Source of the DNA: UBA4719 sp038249115
GTDB taxonomy: Bacteria; Actinomycetota; Actinomycetes; Actinomycetales; Dermatophilaceae
Direction of reading: 5' to 3'
DNA: 43,337 nt
Assembly (NCBI GenBank): GCA_038249115.1
Contig: JBBRWQ010000021.1
Location: 1-43,337, forward strand
How positions within the stretch are numbered: position 1 is the first letter of the stretch; every line of letters starts with the position of its first letter. The notes beneath the pieces were generated by a model, which was given only the letters and a program-made list of their open reading frames with translations, had not been told where the DNA came from and ran no database searches. The position numbers and the translations under genes are program-made. Shown here piece by piece: positions 32,589-43,185 of this stretch.

Positions 32589-34025
32589 TCATCGTCGCGA
32601 TCCCCGGGTGGCGTCCCTGCTCTCGACAAGCTCAGCCAACGAGTCGACCAGGCACTGGCCCAGGACATCCAGGTCGGGCATGGCCGTTCGGTCGCCGTTC
32701 AGCCCGAAGTACACGCCCCCGTCATAGGAGGTCAGACCGATCGACACCGCCTGCCAGCTCGCCAGTGGCATCACCGGGTAGGTGGACAGCATGAGGGCGT
32801 CGCCGACATAGAGCGGCTGTTGAGGTCCGGGAACGTTGGTGATGATCAGGTTGAACAGCCGGCGGGACATCGCCATGCCCAGTCGGGCGCCGAGCGAATG
32901 CAGAGTCGGTGAGGCGAATCCAGCCAGTCCTGCAAGGGACTCGGCGCCGACGGCCTGGCCGCCCTCCATCTGCTGGCGCATCGCGAAGGCGATCTGGTGC
33001 AGTCGCATCAGGGCACGCGGCTCGCCCACCGGAAGATCCACGAAGCACGCGGTGACGCGGTTGCCGAGCCGCGTCGCATCGTCGGTGTCATAGACGCTGA
33101 CTGGCACCATCGCGCGGACCGTTGTCGCACTCTGGACTGCCTCGCCGCGAGTGAGCAGCCAGGCCCGGAGGGCGCCCGAAATCGTAGCCAGGACGACGTC
33201 ATTGACCGTCACGTCGTCTGTGGTGTGGCCCTGCAAGAGTCGGCCGCGCACCTTGCGATAGTCCGCCAGATCGGTCCCGACCATCACGTAGCGTCGAGCT
33301 TCGCCGATCTCGGCGACCAGCGGGCTGCTGGGCGCCGGCCGGGCCGCTGTTCGCGCGACGGTCGAGGCGACAGCGCCCACCGCCGACAGCGCCCGCCCGC
33401 CGACAGCCTTGACATCGGTGACGCCGCCACGGATGTTGTCGACGATCTGGCTGGGTCGGTGAACCGCCTCCACGAGGGCCGACGTGATGAGCTCCACATC
33501 GCTGGGACTGCGGAACGGGCGCCACGTCTCGTTGGCCCGCTCATCTTGGTCGGACTCGTTGTCGACGATGACATGAGCGATGTCGACGGCGTTGATGCCA
33601 TCCACCAGCGCCTGGTGAGTCTTGGTCACGAGCGCGAAGCGGCCCTCGGCCAGCCCCTCGACGAGGTACACCTCCCACAGCGGTCTGCCCCGGTCCAGCC
33701 GCTTGGGCTGGACCCGCGCCACGAACTCCTGCAGCTGGTCGTCACTGCCCGGGCGTGGCAACGCCGAGCGCCGGACGTGATAGGTGATGTCGAAGTCGAC
33801 GTCGTCCACCCACACCGGGTTGGCAAGGCGCCCGGGAACCTCGCGAATTCGTTGCCGGTAGCGCGGCACGAAGGCAATCCGGTTGGTGATCAAGGCAACC
33901 AGGCGGTCGTAGTCGAATCCCTGGTCCGGCGGCTGAAAGACCATGACCGAGCCCACATGCATGGGTGTCGTCGACTCCTCCAGATAGAGGAAGGACGCAT
34001 CAAGGGAGGTCAGCCGGTCGGACAC
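32589..34025 (-). CDS. Wax ester synthase/diacylglycerol acyltransferase family protein with altered active site
   Basis: 478 residues, full family length. Typical members join acyl-CoA to diacylglycerol or alcohols to make storage lipid. Seen: LTSLDASFLYLEESTTPMHVG (1-25 region), PLWEVYLVEGL (115-125), NDVVLATISGALRAWL, and the C-terminal FNLIITNVPGPQQPLYVGDA. The catalytic motif HHxxxDG reads H137-Q138-ALV-D142-G143: the second histidine, which acts as base, is glutamine. The protein may thus be inactive in the classical reaction or use another mechanism. I recall HQ variants elsewhere in actinobacteria, so this may be a subfamily trait. GTG start. Confidence 0.88.
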   Translation of the reverse strand: MSDRLTSLDASFLYLEESTTPMHVGSVMVFQPPDQGFDYDRLVALITNRIAFVPRYRQRIREVPGRLANPVWVDDVDFDITYHVRRSALPRPGSDDQLQEFVARVQPKRLDRGRPLWEVYLVEGLAEGRFALVTKTHQALVDGINAVDIAHVIVDNESDQDERANETWRPFRSPSDVELITSALVEAVHRPSQIVDNIRGGVTDVKAVGGRALSAVGAVASTVARTAARPAPSSPLVAEIGEARRYVMVGTDLADYRKVRGRLLQGHTTDDVTVNDVVLATISGALRAWLLTRGEAVQSATTVRAMVPVSVYDTDDATRLGNRVTACFVDLPVGEPRALMRLHQIAFAMRQQMEGGQAVGAESLAGLAGFASPTLHSLGARLGMAMSRRLFNLIITNVPGPQQPLYVGDALMLSTYPVMPLASWQAVSIGLTSYDGGVYFGLNGDRTAMPDLDVLGQCLVDSLAELVESRDATRGSRR

Positions 34026-34094
34026 GCCCTCATCGTGTCAGACATAGCAGCCCAAGCTCCCGATCGTGACGAATACCCCGTGGTTGCGAACAGG

Positions 34095-34742
34095 TCAGTG
34101 GATCCGCTGATGGATCCAGGTGGCACCCGGGAACAGAGTCTCGAGCTCGCTGGCCGTCTCCTCAAAAGATCGGTGCACGATGCCGACCAGCCCTGCCTCG
34201 ACCGCCGCGTCGATGTTGTGGGGCACATCGTCCACGAAGACACACTCAGATGCCGGCAGGCCGATGCGGTCGAGTGCGAGCGCGAAGATCTGGCGTTCGG
34301 GCTTGCGCATGCCGACCTCCCCGGAGATGACGACGGTGTCGAACATCTCGTGCCAGTCGCTGCGGTCGTACTCGTTGCCCCACGAGTTCGACAACAGCGC
34401 CGTGCGGACACCCGCCGCATGTGCGCGGAGGACGAGCGATGTCATCGAGTCCTCATAGATAGCCAGGTCGGCAAACATCTGGCCGATCAGGCCCTGCGCC
34501 TCAACCGGGGAGCCTTCCTGGGCGAGGGCTGCGGACAGCATCTGCTCGAACTCCTCGACCGCGATCTCCCCACGCTCGAGCCGGTGGACGGGAGAGACCT
34601 CACCGTCCGGCGGTGCGACCCAACGGCTCACGACGGCCCCGTAGTGGTCGCGGTCGACGCCGGTGACCTTGAGCCAGCTCGCGATTGCAGTGTGGATCGG
34701 CATGGTGAGAACGCCGCCCCAGTCCACGATCAATCCCTGCAT
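34095..34742 (-). CDS. HAD-superfamily hydrolase
   Basis: 215 residues. Motif I is LIVDWGGVLT, with nucleophile Asp7, but Gly9 at the usual DxD second position, the DxGGVL form seen in the branch related to the epoxide-hydrolase N-terminal domain. Motif II is ALLSNSWGN, motif III lysine is in GMRKPERQIF, and motif IV is CVFVDDVPHNIDAA. A cap-domain insertion (about 20-95) sits between motifs I and II. The substrate is unknown. Its ATG overlaps the stop of the CpaE-like gene by 1 nt (TGATG), so it is translated with the Tad accessory genes. Confidence 0.88.
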   Translation of the reverse strand: MQGLIVDWGGVLTMPIHTAIASWLKVTGVDRDHYGAVVSRWVAPPDGEVSPVHRLERGEIAVEEFEQMLSAALAQEGSPVEAQGLIGQMFADLAIYEDSMTSLVLRAHAAGVRTALLSNSWGNEYDRSDWHEMFDTVVISGEVGMRKPERQIFALALDRIGLPASECVFVDDVPHNIDAAVEAGLVGIVHRSFEETASELETLFPGATWIHQRIH

Positions 34743-36088
34743 CAGGCGACCTTACGACGACGGCCAGTGGGTGGAACAGGCAGGCCGCAGACTTCGGCGG
34801 CCAGCGCCACCAACGCCTTTCGCACGCCCGAGTCGGGTGCGGCCTCGGCCAGCGACTGCCCGGCCAGGAGAGCACCGTCCAGGGTGGCGGGGTCGTCGGG
34901 GATGAACCGCAGGTCGTCGATTCCGGCGAAGCGGATGAGCGCATCGCGGATGCGCGGCTCGGGCCGGGCCCCGACGGCCGAGGACCTCACCTTGTTGATC
35001 ACCACGGTGGGCGCCGGGCTGGCGATGGTGCCCAGCTCCTGAAGCCCACGGACGAGTCGTTGCAACCCGATCGGGTCGCCCGCGCCGATGGCCAGGACCC
35101 GGTCGGCGACGGCAAGGGAGGTGAGCGTGGCGGCGTTGCGCCGCGGGGCCAGCGTGTCGTAGCTCAGCTCTTCGTCGTCCTCGAGGCTGAAGCCGCAGTC
35201 GATGACGGTGAACCGGGCCAGCCGACGCGTGAGGGTGAGCACATGTTCCAGGGCTGCGGCGCGCAGCTCGGGCCACCTCTCGGCCTTGGGGATGCCGGTG
35301 AGCACCCGCAAGCCCGTCGAGACCTCGGGCGCGAGCCGGGCCAGCGCGGCGAGGTCAAGGGTGCCCTGGTCCGCCGACCGCGTTGCCGCTGCCAGACCGG
35401 GTGCCTCGTCGAGCAGGGAGAGCGACTGCGCAATACATCCGCCGTAGGTGTCGGCGTCGACCAGCACCACGGTCTGGCCCATCCGGGCAAGCTCGCTGGC
35501 CAGGTTGAGAGCCACGACGGTCCGGCCGGGGGCACCCGCGGGACCCCACACCGCAATGATCGTGCCGGGCGAGTCAGGGGAGTCATCGCGGGCGACGCCT
35601 TGGTCGTCGTCGAGCGGGCCGGGGCCGGCCAGACCGTTGCGAGCATCACCAGGTGTGCCGGACCAGGTTGCCTCGGCGGCTGACCACGTCGCCTCCCCGC
35701 CGGACCGGAGGTCATCGACGGCACCCGATGCGCCTGCGGCGTCCAGCGCATCCAGCGCCCCTTGAACCGCCTCGGCGCTGGCGTCCGCCGGGATGACCGT
35801 GGTGATCCCGAGCTGACGCAGATGGCGCTCGGCCTTGTCGTCACCGGGAGGGTAGACGCCGACCACGCTGACCGAGCACTCGCGCAGATGGTCCAGCGCG
35901 GTGCGGTCCAGCAGACGCAGGTCGGCCGAGATCAGGGCGACCTCGGCCAGGCCCGACCCGGCCACCGCCAGCAGATCTGCCAGGTCGGGGCACCGTCGGG
36001 CAATGCGGGCATCAGTGCCCCGCTCGAGGGTGGTCACCAGTGCGCTCTCCCAGCGGTCACTGATCGCCGTGACGACGGACCGGCTCAC
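34742..36088 (-). CDS. CpaE/TadZ-like P-loop ATPase of the Tad pilus system
   Basis: 448 residues. The N-terminal response-regulator-like domain (about 1-125, without a clear phospho-acceptor site) and an acidic linker are followed by a MinD/ParA-type ATPase (about 155-400). Its P-loop is IIAVWGPAGAPGRTVVALNLA, a deviant Walker A with Arg in place of the usual GK lysine. VLVDADTYGG, a FTVIDCGFSLED Walker B-like strand and VVINKV follow. CpaE/TadZ proteins place the pilus machine, often at a pole. GTG start overlapping the upstream SAF gene by 4 nt. It is separated from the main tad cluster by 16 kb. Confidence 0.83.
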   Translation of the reverse strand: MSRSVVTAISDRWESALVTTLERGTDARIARRCPDLADLLAVAGSGLAEVALISADLRLLDRTALDHLRECSVSVVGVYPPGDDKAERHLRQLGITTVIPADASAEAVQGALDALDAAGASGAVDDLRSGGEATWSAAEATWSGTPGDARNGLAGPGPLDDDQGVARDDSPDSPGTIIAVWGPAGAPGRTVVALNLASELARMGQTVVLVDADTYGGCIAQSLSLLDEAPGLAAATRSADQGTLDLAALARLAPEVSTGLRVLTGIPKAERWPELRAAALEHVLTLTRRLARFTVIDCGFSLEDDEELSYDTLAPRRNAATLTSLAVADRVLAIGAGDPIGLQRLVRGLQELGTIASPAPTVVINKVRSSAVGARPEPRIRDALIRFAGIDDLRFIPDDPATLDGALLAGQSLAEAAPDSGVRKALVALAAEVCGLPVPPTGRRRKVA

Positions 36089-36753
36089 GCGCCGGCCTTC
36101 GTCGGCGACCCCGGCACCGGGACAAGGGTGATCTTGGCGCCCTGGTCGATGGCCGCGATGAGCTGCTGGACCCCGGCCTCCGGGACCATGATCTGCACGG
36201 CGGTCTTGCCGGATGACGAGCCGAGGCCGTTGCCGCTGGCTTCCGGAATACGGACCACAGGCGCGGCCTCGAGGGTCTTGACCGGGTTGCCGTACTTCTC
36301 CACGGCCGAGGACGCCAATCTGGCGTTGACCCAGACGTCGACGATCGAGCCGGCGGCGATCTGCGTGGCCGCACTGCTGTCAACCGGCACGGACACGGGT
36401 TTGAGGTCGATGTCGGCCCTGGTGCCCAGCGCCGAGGTCGGAAGCAGCTCGCCGGCACGAACATCACGCAGCGCGAAGGTGCCCGGCGCGATGTCGTGGT
36501 CAGCGACGACATACCTGTTGCGATCCGCGCCGAGTCGCACGTCGACGCGTTTGACATCGCCCTGGGCCACCGGCTGACCCGGCACCAGAGTGGCGGACGC
36601 GGCATACATCGGCACGGTGTCATCGGCGGCGGAGATGACCTTGGCGCCGATCGCCATCGAGAGCAGCACGAGCAGCACGCCCACCACCAGCCGGGTGTCT
36701 CGCCATGACGGCTGGCGCAGACGCGCTGCCGTCGGCTTGGGCAGCTCGGCCAT
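36085..36753 (-). CDS. SAF-domain protein, CpaB/RcpC-like
   Basis: 222 residues. A basic N-terminus and one membrane helix (RLVVGVLLVLLSMAIGAKVISA, about 20-41) are followed by a SAF domain (about 45-115: VPMYAASATLVPGQPVAQGDVKRVDV ... DIAPGTFALRDVRAGELL) and a beta-rich tail. CpaB/RcpC proteins act in the cell envelope during Flp pilus assembly. The ATG at 36753 is chosen for its SD (GAGGG, 7 nt upstream). It forms an operon with the CpaE-like and HAD genes and is divergent from a small HTH gene. Confidence 0.82.
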   Translation of the reverse strand: MAELPKPTAARLRQPSWRDTRLVVGVLLVLLSMAIGAKVISAADDTVPMYAASATLVPGQPVAQGDVKRVDVRLGADRNRYVVADHDIAPGTFALRDVRAGELLPTSALGTRADIDLKPVSVPVDSSAATQIAAGSIVDVWVNARLASSAVEKYGNPVKTLEAAPVVRIPEASGNGLGSSSGKTAVQIMVPEAGVQQLIAAIDQGAKITLVPVPGSPTKAGA

Positions 36754-36963
36754 GTCGGTTCCCTCAATGTTCGAATGTGATGTTCGGGAACCATCATCGC
36801 CCATTGCGGCCATTCCCTGCGCATCTCATCCACAGCGAGGGTAAACTCATGCATGTCAAGGCAAGCGGCAGGTTCACGGATCAGGGTGGATCAGCCGGGT
36901 GGTTTCGCACGTCTGTGATAGACACGGCATGAAGATCCCGTCGCGAATGAAGGAGCAGGCCGC

Positions 36964-37197
36964 ATGGCACAGCGTTTCATCCAACTGTCGGACGTCTCCG
37001 AGATCCTCGACATCTCATCGGCGCAGGCCTACGCGCTGGTGCGGTCGGGTGAGCTGACGGCGATCAAGGTGGGCGGGCGTGGCCAGTGGCGGATCGAGTC
37101 CAGCGAGCTGGAGACCTACATCCAGCGGATGTACTCCGAGACCAAGACCTTCGTCGCGGCACACCCGTTCGGGCAGCTGTCAGAGAGCGCTGAGTAG
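36964..37197 (+). CDS. Small HTH DNA-binding protein (BldC/excisionase-type)
   Basis: 77 residues. Residues about 5-57 form a MerR-like winged helix of the HTH_17 type (FIQLSDVSEILDISSAQAYALVRSGELTAIKVGGRGQWRIESSELETYI). This is a class of stand-alone DNA-binding proteins common in actinobacteria, including BldC. AAGGAG lies 8 nt before the ATG. It is divergent from the SAF/CpaE/HAD operon, which it might regulate (inference). No recombinase gene is near, so a phage excisionase role is unlikely. Confidence 0.88.
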   Translation: MAQRFIQLSDVSEILDISSAQAYALVRSGELTAIKVGGRGQWRIESSELETYIQRMYSETKTFVAAHPFGQLSESAE

Positions 37198-37230
37198 CAG
37201 CGAACACCAGGCGCTGAGTAAACCGACTCA

Positions 37231-37264
37231 GTGTCACTGGGTGTCACTGGGTGTCACTGGGTGT
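37231..37264 (+). repeat. 10-bp tandem repeat between the HTH and vapB genes
   Basis: gtgtcactgg occurs three times (37231-37260) and starts a fourth time (gtgt). It precedes the VapBC promoter region by about 50 nt. No function can be assigned. Confidence 0.8.
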
Positions 37265-37316
37265 GTCCCATGTGGGCAGCAACCACCTTCCGCAAGGACT
37301 GCAGCACGTGTATCGT

Positions 37317-37340
37317 CATCAACTGATGCTGATTGTGATG
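37317..37340 (+). promoter_or_regulatory. Candidate VapBC operator
   Basis: CATCA (37317-37321) and TGATG (37336-37340) form an inverted repeat, with internal GATG/GATT half-sites, directly upstream of the vapB SD (GGGAGG, 37343-37348). VapB-VapC complexes usually bind such repeats to repress their own operon. Confidence 0.4.
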
Positions 37341-37353
37341 CCGGGAGGCACGA

Positions 37354-37551
37354 ATGAGGACAACCCTGGCCCTGGATGATGACCTCATCCGCGAGGCGCA
37401 GCGCCTGACCGGAACCACCGAGAAGAGCGCACTGGTACGACAGGCACTGAGGGCGCTGATCGAGCGCGAGAGTGCTCGGCGCCTCGCCCGGCTGGCAGGA
37501 AGCGAACCCGCCCTCAACGCGATCCCGAGGCGGCGGACGACGACCGGATGA
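37354..37551 (+). CDS. vapB: VapB-type antitoxin
   Basis: 65 residues. The N-terminal ribbon-helix-helix domain (MRTTLALDDDLIREAQRLTGTTEKSALVRQALRALIERESARRLARLAG) binds the operator; the C-terminal tail (about 48-65) would wrap around the toxin. Good SD. The stop overlaps the vapC start by 4 nt (ATGA), the standard antitoxin-first order. Confidence 0.9.
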   Translation: MRTTLALDDDLIREAQRLTGTTEKSALVRQALRALIERESARRLARLAGSEPALNAIPRRRTTTG

Positions 37552-37922
37552 TTCTCGTCGACACCTCTGTCTGGATCGACCACCTGCGCACCGGAGATCC
37601 AGGGCTCACCGCACTGCTCGAAGAAGCCCAGGTGCTGGCTCACCCGTGGGTGATCGGCGAGCTCGCGCTCGGACAGCTCTCTGGCCGCAGCGAGATCCTG
37701 GGTCTCTTGAGCAACCTCCCACAAGCAACGGCCGCAACGGAGGCTGAGGTGATGAACCTGATCGAAAGCCAACATCTGTTTGGACTCGGTATTGGTTATG
37801 TCGATGCCCACCTCATCGCAGCAACCCTGCTGACAACGAATGCAGGGCTGTGGACCCGTGACAAGCGACTCGCCGGAGCCGCAGCCGATCTCGGGATTGC
37901 CCACCACCCGGCGGGTGCGTGA
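37548..37922 (+). CDS. vapC: VapC-type PIN-domain ribonuclease toxin
   Basis: 124 residues, complete PIN domain. The four acidic residues that hold the catalytic Mg2+ are present: Asp5 (ILVDTSVWIDHL), Glu38 (WVIGELALG), Asp86 (GYVDAHLIAAT) and Asp105 (LWTRDKRL). It is thus predicted to be active against RNA (tRNA or rRNA in known cases) unless bound by VapB. It looks intact and properly coupled. Confidence 0.92.
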   Translation: MILVDTSVWIDHLRTGDPGLTALLEEAQVLAHPWVIGELALGQLSGRSEILGLLSNLPQATAATEAEVMNLIESQHLFGLGIGYVDAHLIAATLLTTNAGLWTRDKRLAGAAADLGIAHHPAGA

Positions 37923-38017
37923 CCGCTTCGCCGCGAGCCGCCGATATCCACCGTGCCGATGCCGCCTGCGGTGCTGCACACGTGGTCCAGGTCGGGTACC
38001 GGATGCCGATCAGAAAG

Positions 38018-38569
38018 TCACCCGTTGCGAATGACGACGATCGCCGCGAACGGGATCACTCTGCGGGCCACGACGTTCTCGGCGCGCCGGGCCACGTCCA
38101 CCGGGTGCTCACTGAGATCGAGGGCGTCTGCTCCCACCGCATCGATCGTTCCGGTCGTCACGGAGCCACCGGTGTCGGTCAGTGACACCACCGACCGGTC
38201 GCGGCTGAGCCCGCGCAAGGCGTAGCCGAGACCGAACCTCTTGGCCGTCGCCGCGCCGGAGCCGGCTGCCGCGCGGACACCCAGGCCGTTGATCGCCACG
38301 ATCGCGCCGAAGGGAACCAGGCTCCCCCGCTCACCGTGTTCGTGAACCAGGAGCCAGTCCGACCCCGCGTCGGCGACCCTGCCGGAGACCTGCACGCCTG
38401 CCGCCAGGCGGAGGTCGACGCCAAGGCCCCTATGGGCGATCAGACGCTCGTGCAGGCCCACGGCAGCGCGCTCGCGCCGGGTGCGGTCCGAGACCTCCAG
38501 ATCGAGCTCGCGCTGCCCCTCCGCGTCCAGCTGTGCCTGCAGGTCGTCGAACAGCCGATCCCAGCGCAT
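38018..38569 (-). CDS. Conserved hypothetical actinobacterial protein
   Basis: 183 residues. MRWDRLFDDLQAQLDAEGQRELDLEVSDRTRRERAAVGLHERL is a helical N-terminus found in many actinobacterial hypotheticals. It is followed by short beta strands (GVQVSGRVADAGSDWLLVHE ... SLVPFGAIVAINGL; TGTIDAVGADALDLSEH ... RVIPFAAIVVI). These look like two small Sm-like or PRC-type barrels (inference). No signal peptide or catalytic motif. The ATG at 38569 has GGAAGG upstream. The open frame extends further, but only as a shadow of the LysM gene on the other strand. Confidence 0.82.
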   Translation of the reverse strand: MRWDRLFDDLQAQLDAEGQRELDLEVSDRTRRERAAVGLHERLIAHRGLGVDLRLAAGVQVSGRVADAGSDWLLVHEHGERGSLVPFGAIVAINGLGVRAAAGSGAATAKRFGLGYALRGLSRDRSVVSLTDTGGSVTTGTIDAVGADALDLSEHPVDVARRAENVVARRVIPFAAIVVIRNG

Positions 38570-38722
38570 GGCGCCTTCCCTCCGTGGTGGCCGGTGTCGA
38601 TCACATCCTGCCGAACGACCTCCTGTCCACCGCTTCCGTTCTCTAATCATGGCAACCGTTGGCAAACGCACGCAAACTGCACTAACATGCGACCACCAAC
38701 CACAACAAGCCAAGGAGCAGGT

Positions 38723-39673
38723 ATGCCGGTCCGTCACAGCTACGCAGGTATGCCGGGTCGTCCCGGCTCCGCAGGTGCGCGGGCTCTCGCCGCAGTCGCC
38801 CTGGCCGCCGTCAGCCTCGTGGTCGCGGCAGCGGCGGGGTCGATCTTCCTGAGCACCGCCCGGGCGTCCGCTGAGGCGCTCGCGGCGCAGGGCCCGGCAA
38901 ACCCGGCCGACGGCATACTCGCCGTGGTCGGCCTCGTTGGAACGCTCTTGTCGCTGTGGGTCGGACTGAGCATGGCGCTGTCCGCGCTGTCCGCGCTGCC
39001 CGGCGCCCTGGGGGCCGCCTGCGCTGAGATGGCGGCCAGGGTCGCGCCGGCGGCCGTTCGCAAGACCGTCGCGTTCGTCCTCGGGACCGCGCTGACCGCC
39101 GCGTTTGTCCCAGGCACCGCCGTTGCGCGCACCACCTATCAGGGCCCACCGCGAAACGCGTCGGTCGCGTCGGTCGCGTCGGTCGCGTCGGTCGCGTCGG
39201 TCGCGTCGGTCGCGTCGGCGCAGCATGCCGTCGGCACCCTCGGGAACCTGGCCGACCTTGCACCCGACGCCTCGTTTCGAGTCGTCAGCGACAGCGTCGC
39301 CACCAGAGACACGACTGACACGGGCAATGACGCAGACTCGGCACCGCGTCCGTCCTGGTCGCCCGAGGGACTCACGCCGTCCGAGGGACATGCGCCGTCC
39401 CAGGGGCATCCGGCGACTGGAGGGCACGCGGCCCCGAGGACACACCCGTCCGCCGCCGATGCTCAGGGCCGGGCAGCCGACATCGTGGTGCAACGCGGCG
39501 ACACCCTGTGGTCGATCGCGGCCCGCCATCTCGGCCCCGCGGCCACGACGCCCGAGATCAGCGCAGCCTGGCGCCGATGGTTTGCCACCAACCGTGAGGT
39601 GATCGGCGACGACCCCAATGCCATTACGCCAGGCCAGGTGCTGAGCCCCCCGGCAGCGCAGGCGAGATCGTGA
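38723..39673 (+). CDS. Membrane-anchored LysM-domain protein
   Basis: 316 residues. Helices lie at about 22-42 and 65-90 (ILAVVGLVGTLLSLWVGLSMALSAL), with a possible third near 112-132. A Ser/Pro/His-rich linker is followed by a single C-terminal LysM (about 253-308: IVVQRGDTLWSIAARHLG ... WFATNREVIGDDPNAITPGQVL), which binds peptidoglycan or chitin-like glycans. It therefore likely links the membrane to the wall. AAGGAG 7 nt before the ATG fixes the start. The linker contains a slippage-prone (ASV)6 stretch. It overlaps the Rv3235-like gene by 4 nt (GTGA). Confidence 0.88.
   Translation: MPVRHSYAGMPGRPGSAGARALAAVALAAVSLVVAAAAGSIFLSTARASAEALAAQGPANPADGILAVVGLVGTLLSLWVGLSMALSALSALPGALGAACAEMAARVAPAAVRKTVAFVLGTALTAAFVPGTAVARTTYQGPPRNASVASVASVASVASVASVASAQHAVGTLGNLADLAPDASFRVVSDSVATRDTTDTGNDADSAPRPSWSPEGLTPSEGHAPSQGHPATGGHAAPRTHPSAADAQGRAADIVVQRGDTLWSIAARHLGPAATTPEISAAWRRWFATNREVIGDDPNAITPGQVLSPPAAQARS
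39158..39211 (+). repeat. Six 9-bp tandem repeats encoding (Ala-Ser-Val)6
   Basis: gcgtcggtc is repeated six times without a change (39158-39211) and then gcgtcggcg follows. It lies inside the LysM gene (residues about 146-163), between the membrane part and the wall-binding domain. Because the unit is 9 bp, gain or loss of copies keeps the frame. Confidence 0.95.
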
Positions 39674-40179
39674 AGCTCATCGTCCGGCCGATCCCTGACA
39701 TCTCGCCGCCGGTCATCGACTCGCGCACCATCGTGATCCGGGACCCCAGCCCCTTCATCCAGGGAACGCTTGCCGTCGACTTCAACGGCGGCGACGACGC
39801 GGCCCTGGATCCGTACGACCGGGACTACTTCGGACCGCAGCGCACCCTCTCGGACCAGCTGCCAGAGCCGCAGGCCTGGGTGACGCACATGGCCCAGGCC
39901 CTGGTCGAGGTCATGTCAGGAGCTCGCCCGGCCCCGCAGGTGATCCGCTGGACCTCCCCCGAGGTCTATGCCATCGTCCTGCGACGCAACGCCGTCTCGA
40001 GCCGGCGCGAGACGGTCGCCCGACGCGCCATCGTGCGCCGGGTCAGAATCTGCGAACCGGTCGACGGGGTGGTCGAGGCGTGCGCGGTCGTCGTGGACAA
40101 CGGGCGGGTCCGGGCCATCGCCATGCGGCTGACCGGCGTCGACCGCCGCTGGGTGGTCAGCGAGCTTCAGGTCGGCTGA
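39670..40179 (+). CDS. Rv3235-family protein
   Basis: 169 residues. It has a variable N-terminal half and a conserved C-terminal part (LPEPQAWVTHMAQALVEVMSGARPAPQVIRWTSPEVYAIV ... RRVRICEPVDGVVEACAVVVDNGRVRAIAMRLTGVDRRWVVSELQVG), the hallmark of a family that sits close to secA in many actinobacteria, including M. tuberculosis Rv3235 near Rv3240c. No function is established. The fold is probably a cystatin/NTF2-like sheet (inference). GTG start overlapping the LysM gene by 4 nt; no own SD is needed if translation is coupled. Confidence 0.87.
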   Translation: MKLIVRPIPDISPPVIDSRTIVIRDPSPFIQGTLAVDFNGGDDAALDPYDRDYFGPQRTLSDQLPEPQAWVTHMAQALVEVMSGARPAPQVIRWTSPEVYAIVLRRNAVSSRRETVARRAIVRRVRICEPVDGVVEACAVVVDNGRVRAIAMRLTGVDRRWVVSELQVG

Positions 40180-40198
40180 TGGGCGACCAGGCCGTGTT

Positions 40199-40259
40199 CG
40201 TGAAAGGTCAGGAATCGACCCAAACCTCGTCGGTTTAGGTCGATTTCTGACCTTTCACG
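40199..40259. terminator. Large bidirectional hairpin between the Rv3235-like gene and secA
   Basis: 22-nt arms (40199-40220 and 40238-40259, starting cgtgaaaggtcagg) pair with a single mismatch or wobble. AAACC/GGTTT (40222-40226/40232-40236) extends the stem inside to a 5-nt loop. It lies between two convergent genes. Confidence 0.85.
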
Positions 40260-40306
40260 GGCCAATCTTCACACTCGCTGAGGGAGCGAAGGGTCCGCCC
40301 GCCCAG

Positions 40307-43078
<2,772 letters not shown>

Positions 43079-43121
43079 GCACAACTCCTGGTGAGCTCAA
43101 CCGTGATGCGGATGTTCCGAG

Positions 43122-43146
43122 TCGGATCCACTCGTTCGGACCCACT
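43122..43146. promoter_or_regulatory. Imperfect direct repeat in the secA/GNAT divergent region
   Basis: TCGGATCCACT (43122-43132) and TCGGACCCACT (43136-43146) differ by one base and are 14 nt apart start to start. They could be paired half-sites for a regulator of secA or of the divergent gene. No protein can be assigned. Confidence 0.3.
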
Positions 43147-43185
43147 GAATCGGTTCTGGTCAATTTGCACCTAGGTTAGTCGGTC

